A stretch of DNA of 43,296 nucleotides, from positions 1 through 43,296 of the forward strand of contig PAAR01000020.1 of the NCBI GenBank assembly GCA_002699085.1, written 5' to 3'. The notes under the pieces are model-generated. The model saw nothing but the letters and a program-made list of their open reading frames with translations, searched no databases and was not told the origin of the DNA. This stretch comes from Micavibrio sp. Lineage in GTDB: Bacteria > Pseudomonadota > Alphaproteobacteria > Micavibrionales > UBA9664. Of this stretch, positions 33,123-41,473 are shown piece after piece. The position numbers and the translations under genes are program-made. Within the stretch, counting starts at the first letter, position 1. Every line of letters starts with the position of its first letter.

Positions 33123-34115
33123 ATGAGCCAAGCCATTGAACAAGGATTAATAGAGGCACGCGCTGGACGCGATTTAAGCTGTTTTGACCTATACTCTATC
33201 GACCAATTAAGCCTTGCGGATATAGACCTTATCTATGACCTTGCCCGCCTTTTCCGAAAAGCGAAGACAGAAAAATTATCTCTCAATAAAGGCTGCAGTC
33301 TTGTCCATGCGTTTTTTGAAAACTCTACACGCACGCTTGCCAGCTTTGATCTATCCGCTAAAAACCTTTCAATGGATACCAGTTCAGTCAGTGGTAATTC
33401 ATCCGTTAAAAAAGGCGAAAGCTTTTTGGATACAGCCCAAACACTCGATTCTTATAATTTAAAAGCCATCACTATTCGCTCTGCCGAAGCAGGTGTTGCC
33501 GAGATGCTATCTCGACATGTGCGGGCTTCTGTTATCAATGCAGGCGATGGCTGGCATGAACACCCGACACAAGCACTACTCGATGGCTTAACCATGTTAG
33601 ACCACAGTAAATCAAAAACGCTACAAGGAAAAACAATTTGCTTTGTGGGGGACATTGTCCACTCACGAGTCTTTGGCTCTCTCGTAAGATTACTCAAAAA
33701 ACTAAAAGCGACTATCCGTGTAGCGGGACCATTAACCTTAATGCCCGCTTATGTTGAAAAATTTGGCGTTACTGTTTACACCAATGTTGAGGAAGCACTA
33801 GCTGGCGCCGATATTGTTTATGCATTGCGTGTCCAAGAAGAACGAGGCGCCAATGGCTTCATCCCCACTTTGCGCGAATACTCAAAAATGTTTGGGATCA
33901 GTCGCAAACGCTTAGACTTGGCCGCTAAAGATGCGATTCTAATGCATCCTGGCCCTGTGCGTCGTGACGTAGATGTCCACTCTGCTCTCGTCTCAGTTGA
34001 CGAGCAATCACAAATTTTACAACAGGTTGAAAATGGGATGGCGGTGCGCAAAGCTGTTCTTTGGCTATTATGCAATCGTATGGACAATAAAGTGAAGGAG
34101 ATGACAAGATTATGA
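33123..34115 (+). CDS. pyrB: Aspartate carbamoyltransferase catalytic subunit
   Basis: 330-residue enzyme joining carbamoyl phosphate and aspartate in pyrimidine synthesis. The carbamoyl-phosphate motif is FENSTRTLASFDL (S68-T71) and HPTQALLDGLTM (H147) is the second signature; the aspartate domain includes DIVYALRVQEERG and MHPGPVRRDVDV. No pyrI regulatory subunit is adjacent. It overlaps pyrC by ATGA, the two probably being made as partners in a complex, as known for class A-type arrangements. Confidence 0.97.
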   Translation: MSQAIEQGLIEARAGRDLSCFDLYSIDQLSLADIDLIYDLARLFRKAKTEKLSLNKGCSLVHAFFENSTRTLASFDLSAKNLSMDTSSVSGNSSVKKGESFLDTAQTLDSYNLKAITIRSAEAGVAEMLSRHVRASVINAGDGWHEHPTQALLDGLTMLDHSKSKTLQGKTICFVGDIVHSRVFGSLVRLLKKLKATIRVAGPLTLMPAYVEKFGVTVYTNVEEALAGADIVYALRVQEERGANGFIPTLREYSKMFGISRKRLDLAAKDAILMHPGPVRRDVDVHSALVSVDEQSQILQQVENGMAVRKAVLWLLCNRMDNKVKEMTRL

Positions 34116-35410
34116 GTTCTCTTCTTATCAAAGGCGGCCATGTTATTGATCCTGCAAACAAATTTGATGCTGTGGCCGATATTTTTGTCGAAAACGGTAA
34201 AATAAAAAAGATCGCTAACAACATTAGCGATAAAGCTGATGAGACAATCGACGCTAAAGGCCTTACCGTTACGCCTGGTCTTATCGACTTGCAAGTCCAC
34301 TTACGTGAACCTGGTCGTGAAGATAAAGAAACATTGAAAACAGGTTCTTGGGCAGCACTTGCTGGCGGCATCACTTCTGTCGTAGCAATGCCAAATTTAA
34401 ACCCAGTTGCGGACAATCAAAGCATTATCGAATTCATTGTTAACCGCTCCAAAGAACTTGATTTAATTAACATTTATCCTGCAGGTGCAACGACCAGAGG
34501 CCAGCACGGCAAAATGATTTCAGAAATGAATGAGCTAAAAAATGCAGGCGCCATTGCTGTGACCGATGATGGTGTTGATGTGCAAGATGAAAACATCCTT
34601 CGCCGCGCGTTAGAATACGCCAAAACATGTGATATCTTGCTAATGAGCCATTGTGAAACAGACACGTTAACCGATGGCGGCGTGATGCATGAAGGCTGGG
34701 TTTCAACACAATTAGGCCTATCAGGCACGCCTGCCGTCTCAGAAGATTTGGCCGTAACTAAAAATATCATGCTCGCCAACCTCTCTGGCGCAAGGCTGCA
34801 TTTGCTGCACAACTCATCGATTGGTGCGATGGAGGCTATCCGTCAAAGTAAAAAACTAAAACAAACAAATATTACAGCTGAAGTTTCAGTACAGCATTTC
34901 TCACTCACTGACGAAGAATGTTTTGGCTACAACACGAACGCCAAAATGTATCCGCCGCTGCGCTCTGAAGATCACGTCGCTGCTGTTGTTAAAGCGATCA
35001 AAGACGGCGTGATAGATTGTTTTACCACAGACCATGCGCCGCATATTGAGCCTGACAAATTAGAGCCATTCCAGCACGCCGCTTTTGGCTCAACCGGACT
35101 GGAGACAAGCTTTGCAGTGGCGAATACTTATCTCGTTGAGAAAAAACACGTCGATTTAAAAACGATTATTTCAAAAATGACAATCGAGCCCGCCAAAATT
35201 ATCCGCGTTAACAAAGGTTCTCTTTCTGTTGGTGCAGATGCCGACATCGCCCTTTTTGACATGAAGAAAGAATGGATTGTTGACCCTCGTGACAGCTTAT
35301 CCAAAGGCAAAAACTGCGTATTTGCCAATAAAAAATTACATGGAAAATGTGTTCAAACAATTGTCGGTGGCAAACTTAAATACGCCAATGGACAAATTAT
35401 TCATAAATAA
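34112..35410 (+). CDS. pyrC: Dihydroorotase (class I) with altered metal ligand
   Basis: 432-residue amidohydrolase-fold dihydroorotase, closing carbamoyl-aspartate to dihydroorotate. Most metal ligands are visible: H63 (VHLREPG), D153 (TDDG), H180 (MSHCETD), H233 (LLHNSS) and D307 (TTDHAPH). The first histidine of the HxH motif, usually DxHVHLREPG, reads Q61 (DLQVHLREPG). Many alphaproteobacterial pyrB-linked PyrC proteins have drifted further and are thought to be inactive, with a second dihydroorotase elsewhere; this copy keeps every other ligand, so it could be active or structural only. ATGA-coupled to pyrB. Confidence 0.93.
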   Translation: MSSLLIKGGHVIDPANKFDAVADIFVENGKIKKIANNISDKADETIDAKGLTVTPGLIDLQVHLREPGREDKETLKTGSWAALAGGITSVVAMPNLNPVADNQSIIEFIVNRSKELDLINIYPAGATTRGQHGKMISEMNELKNAGAIAVTDDGVDVQDENILRRALEYAKTCDILLMSHCETDTLTDGGVMHEGWVSTQLGLSGTPAVSEDLAVTKNIMLANLSGARLHLLHNSSIGAMEAIRQSKKLKQTNITAEVSVQHFSLTDEECFGYNTNAKMYPPLRSEDHVAAVVKAIKDGVIDCFTTDHAPHIEPDKLEPFQHAAFGSTGLETSFAVANTYLVEKKHVDLKTIISKMTIEPAKIIRVNKGSLSVGADADIALFDMKKEWIVDPRDSLSKGKNCVFANKKLHGKCVQTIVGGKLKYANGQIIHK

Positions 35411-35498
35411 ACTACGCCACCCTATTTGCGTTTAAAAAAGAATATTGTACTCTAATGACTGAATTCATTTCATTTTCATGGAATTTTAAGGATAAAGA

Positions 35499-35879
35499 GT
35501 GAGTCAAAAAATATTAATTGCCGAAGATAATGACTTTGTACGCATGCAAATCGTTACCTTTCTTAAAGAAGCAGGCTATGAGTGCATAGAGGTTACAGAT
35601 GGTAACGCCGCACTTAAAACAATAGACGAGAGCTTTGCTGCTGCGATTATTGACGTACGCATGGAACCATTAAACGGCTTTGATTTTGTTAAAAATCTTC
35701 ACAGCGAAGAATTATATACGCCCATCGTGTTTGTAACTGGGGATCAAAACCCTGATTTGCTTTCTGAGGCTGGGAAACTCGGTGTGAATGCCGTATTACT
35801 AAAACCAGTCCAAAGAGAACGCCTCATTCAGATGATTGAAAGGCTTGTTAAGGCTGGGCCTAGGAAAGTAAGAATTTAG
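35499..35879 (+). CDS. Stand-alone response-regulator receiver protein
   Basis: 126-residue CheY-like single receiver. Acidic pocket ED at residues 9-10, phospho-acceptor D52 (AIIDVRMEP), switch T80 (FVTGD) and K102 (VLLKP). There is no output domain, so it must act by protein contact or as a phosphate shuttle. It starts with GTG at 35499, with AAGGA seven bases before. A weak promoter can be drawn at 35426-35456 (TTGCGT, 19 bases, TCTAAT). It is the first gene of the pilus/secretion cluster, nine bases before the secretin start, suggesting control of assembly or of the ATPase. Confidence 0.92.
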   Translation: MSQKILIAEDNDFVRMQIVTFLKEAGYECIEVTDGNAALKTIDESFAAAIIDVRMEPLNGFDFVKNLHSEELYTPIVFVTGDQNPDLLSEAGKLGVNAVLLKPVQRERLIQMIERLVKAGPRKVRI

Positions 35880-35888
35880 AGATTGCAC

Positions 35889-37883
35889 ATGACTAAAACA
35901 AAAAACACATATTTTAAACAGAGTATATTGAGTGCTTTCTGTTTTTTATCTTTTGCTTTAACTGGCTGCGCACAGGTGGATGTGCCTAATCCTAGAACGG
36001 TCGACATTGATGCCCCTACTCGTGCAAATGTCCGTAGCAAAGGTATTAACGAGGGTTATGAGCCCGTTGTATATGTTCAGTTGGGTTCGGATGTATTAGT
36101 GCCTCAAGCGCCAAGCGCAAGTAAATTACCTGATGTTGAAATTGGCCCGATAGAGTTTAGAAACGAATCTCTCGCTTTGGCGTTACAGCTAGTTTTAGAT
36201 GATTACGATATTCCACTCGCTTTTGAAACCCAGACGGCCTTTTCCCAAACAATCACCGTTTCTAAATTAAAAGGCCCTTTACAAACAGTAGTACGTAAAC
36301 TTTGTGGCCTAGCTAATTCTTATTGCGCCTATGACGATGGTATTTTGACAGTGAAAGACCTTGAAACTTTTTCTGTGACCATGCCTCCTGTCGATGATAC
36401 GCAGGTTTTTGATGATATTGCAGCAGGTTTGGCAGCTATTACAGGTGGCACACCCGTTGTCGATCCATCTACACGTACAATCATTTATACAGCAACCAGC
36501 CGTAATGCTAAGCGCGCTGAAGACTATTTTGAAAAACTTCGTAGCAACACTGCTTTAATTGTGTTCGAAACGTATATTTGGGAAGTGACTTTGAGTGGCG
36601 CCAATACAACAGGTATTCGCTGGGATCAAATTGAAGACTTTGGTGCTTTTGGTGGTTTCAGCACTGGTGTCAGCATCAATGGGACACCTGACTTAAATGT
36701 AGGGGCACCAATCAGCATTGGTCTGCCGACGGGTTCTGGTAATGTTAATTTAGACACAGGTGATATCCTGCAATTCCTTTCTTCACAAGGGAATGTAAAA
36801 ACTATTTCTCAGCCTCAGCTTACTGTTTTATCAGGCTCGGAAGCGACATTACGTGTTGCAGAAACACAGAACTATATTGAATCACTTTCTCGTACAACAG
36901 ATGTTCAGGGCGATGAAACAGTTTCAACCACGACAGGCACAGTTGATAGTGGTTTCACACTGACCATTGGCAGTGTGTGGGATCAGGCAACTGTTTACGG
37001 TAATGTCGAAATCGAACTTGATGAATTCTTAGGTTTTCAAAACTTTGATGCAGGTGATGGCAATACATTGCAGCTTCCAAGAACAAGTGAGCGTGACTTG
37101 ACAACACAAGTACGTATTCGCCCAGGCGATTCTGTTTTAATCGCTGGCCTTGTAACGGAAAGGGATAATTTCAATACATCAGGCCCTGGTGTATCTCGCC
37201 CACTTTTCCCGACATCCCGTTCAGCATCTGTTGAAAACACAGAGCTTGTTGTTATGTTGAAGCCTCGTGTCATTGCCTATGTGCCTGAAAAAGATCAGGC
37301 TTATATGAAGGAAAAGCTTGCTAAAAAGCAAGACTACAGCCTTGCTGTTTCAACAATTGAGCCAACAACCAATATTACATCAGCGCCAGCACCAGAAGCA
37401 CCAAGCCGCTCAACTAGAGTGCCAGCGCCAGCACCTGTTGCCGCAACACCGGCCATTAAACCTGTCACACAAACGCCTTTATCGGCCTACAGAGAGCAAG
37501 TAAAAGCGTCCACACCCATTGAAGAACCTACTAAAACAACACGTTATGTTGCGCCAACACCTGCTGTTGAGAAAATCACACAACCTGCAGCACCTGCACC
37601 AGTAGCAGCTGCGCCTGTAACACCAACCCCGTCGCCTATCCCAAGTTATGTGGCCGTCTCTTCTCCGCCTGCTGACATGGAATATCCAGTGCGCAATACT
37701 TCGGTGACAACATCACCTGCGCCAAAAGTGGCAACACAACCTCAAATAGTGACAGCACCAACAGCTTCTACGGCACCTGTTGACACGCCTATCCCTGCTT
37801 ATCCGACATATACCAACGATACAGCAAATAGCATAAACACAATTCCCTTAGACCTTCTAAACCCAGGGAGAAGCACGCAATGA
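35889..37883 (+). CDS. Lipoprotein secretin of type IVb pilus/T2SS-like system
   Basis: 664-residue outer-membrane secretin. The ATG at 35889 gives a lipoprotein signal with lipobox L24-T25-G26-C27. A region at ~85-155 resembles an STN/secretin N-terminal fold (IEFRNESLALALQLVLDDYDIP), followed by an N1-like domain, and the secretin beta-domain covers ~300-466 (LQFLSSQGNVKTISQPQLTV... RPGDSVLIAGLV ... ELVVMLKPRVIAYVP). An N-terminal lipid anchor fits PilN/TcpC/BfpB-type secretins. Unusually, about 200 residues rich in Pro, Ala and Thr follow the secretin domain. The stop overlaps the next ATG (ATGA). The frame also opens at a TTG two codons upstream. Confidence 0.88.
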   Translation: MTKTKNTYFKQSILSAFCFLSFALTGCAQVDVPNPRTVDIDAPTRANVRSKGINEGYEPVVYVQLGSDVLVPQAPSASKLPDVEIGPIEFRNESLALALQLVLDDYDIPLAFETQTAFSQTITVSKLKGPLQTVVRKLCGLANSYCAYDDGILTVKDLETFSVTMPPVDDTQVFDDIAAGLAAITGGTPVVDPSTRTIIYTATSRNAKRAEDYFEKLRSNTALIVFETYIWEVTLSGANTTGIRWDQIEDFGAFGGFSTGVSINGTPDLNVGAPISIGLPTGSGNVNLDTGDILQFLSSQGNVKTISQPQLTVLSGSEATLRVAETQNYIESLSRTTDVQGDETVSTTTGTVDSGFTLTIGSVWDQATVYGNVEIELDEFLGFQNFDAGDGNTLQLPRTSERDLTTQVRIRPGDSVLIAGLVTERDNFNTSGPGVSRPLFPTSRSASVENTELVVMLKPRVIAYVPEKDQAYMKEKLAKKQDYSLAVSTIEPTTNITSAPAPEAPSRSTRVPAPAPVAATPAIKPVTQTPLSAYREQVKASTPIEEPTKTTRYVAPTPAVEKITQPAAPAPVAAAPVTPTPSPIPSYVAVSSPPADMEYPVRNTSVTTSPAPKVATQPQIVTAPTASTAPVDTPIPAYPTYTNDTANSINTIPLDLLNPGRSTQ

Positions 37884-39544
37884 TCTTCCTTAAAAAGCCC
37901 CTACAACGTTCATTTTGGTTGAGCCTTACATTAAGTGCCTTATTTATTGTAAATAGTACCAATATTGCTTTTGCTCAATCTGCTTTTGATGACCCTATTA
38001 GTGCCGCAGAAGAAGCGATGCAAAACTCAGGCAAGTCAGGTGGTGGGCTTATTGCTGTGAATGACCCTACCGATGCTGGATCAATCACAACAGGCTCCAC
38101 AGCGCAAGTCGTTGTGCTATTCCGCAACGAAGGCATTAAGCCTGTCGATTTTCAAGACCTTAGCCTTTATCCATCTTCTAATATCTCAGCGAATGTTCAG
38201 AATAACGCCTGTAACAATGAACCACTCACAGCGGGTGCTGAATGTGCGGTAATCTTATCTGTGCGCGGCGTATCGGCTGGCGATTTTCGTCTATCCATGC
38301 TCGCAAAACATAGTGGCTTAAAGCGTTTGGTTAGTGGCACAGTTACCGGGACAGTAATCGCTGGAGAAGAGTCTGAGAAAGTTGGACAGGCCGTTGATAT
38401 AGAGATGGTGCCTTCTGTTGTTGAATTTGGTAGTATTTCATCGAGCCGTCCAGTTATAAAATCTGTATCACTACGCAACGTTTCCACAAAAAAACTAAAC
38501 ATTAATGACATTTCCATCAATAGCTTTGACCAAGCAGGTTTTACCCTCAATCACAACTGTGGCGACTCATTGGACGAAGGCGAAGGGTGTTTGGCCACAA
38601 TCACATGGGCGCCCTTGGTCGAAGGTCCTGTTAGCGGTTTTCTGGTCGTCTCACATAGCGGAAAAACCAAAGTGTCTAACAGCGCATTATCTGGCACTTA
38701 CAGCGCCGCCCAACCCTCTACAGCAAATGTTTTCCCAAATGCTATTCCAAACAAAGGCTTACTTATCTCAGATATCACACAATTTGATTTCGGTAGCATT
38801 GCCAGCCCGTCTGCATTAACAGCCACTTTGGTCAATTCAGGAGATGGTGTTTTAACGTTAAAACAACTCTTTTTATCCGAAGGCAGTAACAATCTTTCTA
38901 TTGCCCCTACCGGCTGTGCGAAAAATGGCGTTTTAAAGCCAACCGAAGCTTGTGCACTAACTTTAAAATGGTCGCCTCAATCTCCATTAGGCCTAGTAGA
39001 CAATGTGCAAATTATCCATGATGGTGCCAGAGGTGTTTTTGTAATGCCTGTTAGTGGAACATCAACTGTGGAAGCACCAAGCGCCGCAGAAAATACATCG
39101 GCAGGCACCTCTTCTGAGCTAGAGGTTTCGCAAGAAGATAGCAATGAAGATGACAGTGATGAAGTTAATGATGCTGCACTTGATGCTATTATTAATGAAC
39201 AGCTAAGCAATGATAGTGGCCTAGCAGCAATTACACCAAATGTTGTCGCAGCACCGACATTTTCAAAAACATCTGTATTAGAAGGATACCGCATATCATC
39301 GTTGTCTAATAATAAAGCGACAATTAATGGTAATGAAGGTAGTAAACTTATACAAAACGGACAAAAAACACGTATTGGCGGCGTTATCTGGGATATCGAC
39401 ATAAAAGACAACACTATTAAATTCACGTCTGGCAAGAGTAAAGCCACACTCTATTTTGACACCAATTTTAACGTTCAGAACAACGAATCTATTCTAGAAC
39501 AAGAACAAACAGAAACTGAAGATGAATCTTCAGAATCGCAGTGA
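37880..39544 (+). CDS. Exported ASH-domain protein with possible PilP/GspC-like C-terminus
   Basis: 554-residue periplasmic or inner-membrane-anchored protein with a signal sequence or anchor (residues ~12-32, cut possibly after AFA). Three immunoglobulin-like repeats of the ASH/choice-of-anchor D type follow at ~55-160, ~175-275 and ~295-395. Each contains a cysteine pair in the same place (C111/C122, C227/C237, C346/C358) before a strand such as CLATITWAP or CALTLKWSP. An acidic linker (~400-445) leads to a small module at ~462-530 (VLEGYRISSLSNNKATINGN... IGGVIWDIDIKDNTIKF) that resembles the beta domain of PilP/GspC adaptors. ATGA-coupled to the secretin. I recognise no characterised homologue of the whole protein. 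Confidence 0.75.
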   Translation: MIFLKKPLQRSFWLSLTLSALFIVNSTNIAFAQSAFDDPISAAEEAMQNSGKSGGGLIAVNDPTDAGSITTGSTAQVVVLFRNEGIKPVDFQDLSLYPSSNISANVQNNACNNEPLTAGAECAVILSVRGVSAGDFRLSMLAKHSGLKRLVSGTVTGTVIAGEESEKVGQAVDIEMVPSVVEFGSISSSRPVIKSVSLRNVSTKKLNINDISINSFDQAGFTLNHNCGDSLDEGEGCLATITWAPLVEGPVSGFLVVSHSGKTKVSNSALSGTYSAAQPSTANVFPNAIPNKGLLISDITQFDFGSIASPSALTATLVNSGDGVLTLKQLFLSEGSNNLSIAPTGCAKNGVLKPTEACALTLKWSPQSPLGLVDNVQIIHDGARGVFVMPVSGTSTVEAPSAAENTSAGTSSELEVSQEDSNEDDSDEVNDAALDAIINEQLSNDSGLAAITPNVVAAPTFSKTSVLEGYRISSLSNNKATINGNEGSKLIQNGQKTRIGGVIWDIDIKDNTIKFTSGKSKATLYFDTNFNVQNNESILEQEQTETEDESSESQ

Positions 39545-39562
39545 TTATATTGAGTGACAATT

Positions 39563-41392
39563 ATGGTTGATGAAACACCCATAGTAGAAGAATCTGAAAC
39601 AACGTCTTCTGATGTACCTGAAAAAAGGAAAGAAGACCGACGTCAGGCGGATAAAGGTTCACCAACAGGCCATGAACGCCGGCAAGCAAGAGAACGTCGG
39701 ATTGCTTATCAGGTTGAAGGCCGTGAACGCTACCTAGATATGGTTCAAAAAGAGCGCTCTTTGTTATTGCAACAAGGTGTCTCTCGCTCTACAGAACAAC
39801 TCCTTGACGCAGCAGGTGCTTTTGCCACATCCGATAATCAAGACCATGATGACGAACAACAAACGGCTCGTGAAACCGCCAGTGGTGACCAATTACGTGC
39901 CATATTACCTGTGCAATCGTGGCTACCGCTAAATATCCATCTTATTGGCCTACGTGACGGTATCTTGCGTATTGCACCTCTAAATGAATTACTAGATCGC
40001 CAACGAGATTCTCTTTTATCAACAGCCCAGCGCAGTGGCTTAAAAGTCGATACCATTGAAGCTGAGATCTGGGATCGTGCCGAATTACTAGAAACATTGC
40101 GTGCCGTTCACGATCTTTCGGCCGACCGTTGCGAGAAAACACTGGCAGAGTGGCTGGCTGACATTGATAACGGCTTACTCCTTAATCAATTCCAGCGGGA
40201 TATGCTCGCTGAAACGCTGCAAATGCGCGCCTCAGATATTCACATTGTTCAAGACAATAATCCTGACGCGCCTAACTGGATCAAATATCGTGTCGATGGC
40301 GATCTCATCCCAATGCACTTATTACCTGCCGAAGCAATGGCACGTTTAACGACGCTGTTAAAGCGTGATGCTGGTCTTAACTTTGGTGATAAAACAACAC
40401 CAAAAGACGGCCGTTTCAGCTTTTCATGGCAAGGACGTATGGTCGATATTCGTGTCGCCGCTGGGCCACAAGGTATTGACGGTGAGAAACTTACCCTACG
40501 TTTACTCGACCGTGCAGCCCTCAAAGGCTTTGACGAGTTATTTAAACGCCATGAAGATGTTGGCGATCATTTGGCTAAACTTCTTAACCCTGAAATCAAG
40601 GGTGGTGGTGGTCTTATTCTCTTATCAGGCCCCACAGGTTCTGGTAAAACCACAACGCTTTATGCCTGTGTGCAACAAATTGACCGTCGTCGTCGTCATG
40701 TTTTAACGATTGAAGACCCTATTGAGTATGAAATGCGCTATGCTACACAATGGCAAGTGCGTGCTGGCGATAAAGAAGGCGATTTTGCCTCACTGATCCG
40801 TGCATCAATGCGTCATGACCCTGACTACATCATCATCGGAGAGATGCGTGATGGCGAAACAGTTGAAACAGCCCTCAAAGCTGCCGAATCAGGCCATACC
40901 GTTATCACGACTGTTCATGCTGATACCGCTATTCAAACATTTGAACGTTTACGGTCTCTCATGCCGCATGAACGTGAACGCTCATCAACATTTACACTTG
41001 CGCAACAAGTGAAAGCTATTTTGAACCAGCGTTTGGTTAAAACCCTTTGCCAGGGCTGTGCACATACAAGCGTCGCTGGTGAAGTATTATCCGAGCAGGA
41101 TCTTGAAGAAACAGGCCTTAAACCCAATGAAAAAGTCCGCACAATCAATACCAGTGGATGCGATTTGTGTAATCGTACAGGGATTTTAGGCAGAACTTTG
41201 TTGCTTGACACACTTCTTGTAAACTCCAATGTTCAACAACGTCAAAAAGTCTATGATTCACTCATGAGTAACGCAAATACCATCACAGCAATTGAGGGGG
41301 TTGTATTCCACTCTCGTCGTGAAGGTTTGATTGACCTCGTTAGGAATGGTCTCGTTGATCCTACATTAATCAGCTCTTATCTTGAAGAATAG
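39563..41392 (+). CDS. GspE/PilB-type assembly ATPase
   Basis: 609-residue hexameric traffic ATPase powering pilus or pseudopilus assembly. The ATG at 39563 is preferred; a GTG at 39554 would add three residues (numbering below counts from it). An acidic then Arg-rich leader (RKEDRRQ, HERRQARERR) and a divergent N-terminal domain precede the motor: Walker A GPTGSGKT (359-366), Asp box LTIEDPIEYE, Walker B YIIIGEMRDGETVETAL, His box SGHTVITTVHADTA. A tetracysteine zinc site, C499-QG-C502 and C536-DL-C539, marks assembly rather than retraction ATPases. It follows the ASH gene by 18 bases. No retraction ATPase is seen. Confidence 0.95.
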   Translation: MVDETPIVEESETTSSDVPEKRKEDRRQADKGSPTGHERRQARERRIAYQVEGRERYLDMVQKERSLLLQQGVSRSTEQLLDAAGAFATSDNQDHDDEQQTARETASGDQLRAILPVQSWLPLNIHLIGLRDGILRIAPLNELLDRQRDSLLSTAQRSGLKVDTIEAEIWDRAELLETLRAVHDLSADRCEKTLAEWLADIDNGLLLNQFQRDMLAETLQMRASDIHIVQDNNPDAPNWIKYRVDGDLIPMHLLPAEAMARLTTLLKRDAGLNFGDKTTPKDGRFSFSWQGRMVDIRVAAGPQGIDGEKLTLRLLDRAALKGFDELFKRHEDVGDHLAKLLNPEIKGGGGLILLSGPTGSGKTTTLYACVQQIDRRRRHVLTIEDPIEYEMRYATQWQVRAGDKEGDFASLIRASMRHDPDYIIIGEMRDGETVETALKAAESGHTVITTVHADTAIQTFERLRSLMPHERERSSTFTLAQQVKAILNQRLVKTLCQGCAHTSVAGEVLSEQDLEETGLKPNEKVRTINTSGCDLCNRTGILGRTLLLDTLLVNSNVQQRQKVYDSLMSNANTITAIEGVVFHSRREGLIDLVRNGLVDPTLISSYLEE

Positions 41393-41417
41393 GCGTTTAT
41401 AAAGATTTCTTTAAGGA

Positions 41418-41446
41418 TTCACAGTTAGGGTTGCTTTTGTTATACT
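41418..41446 (+). promoter_or_regulatory. Near-consensus sigma-70 promoter inside the pilus cluster
   Basis: TTCACA (41418-41423), exactly 17 bases, TATACT (41441-41446), each five of six to consensus, in the 81-base gap between the ATPase and the membrane-protein gene. The predicted start near 41453 leaves a leader of about 20 bases with AGAGAAATAGGA upstream of the ATG at 41474. It would allow the downstream genes to be expressed separately from the upstream part. Confidence 0.55.
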
Positions 41447-41473
41447 ACAAGAGAAATAGGATTTAACCTCACT

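Noticed and set aside
37374-37860. The CCA/GCA-rich stretch as a DNA repeat array
   Set aside because: It is the Pro/Ala/Thr-rich coding tail of the secretin; repeats are irregular and in frame, with no fixed DNA unit.
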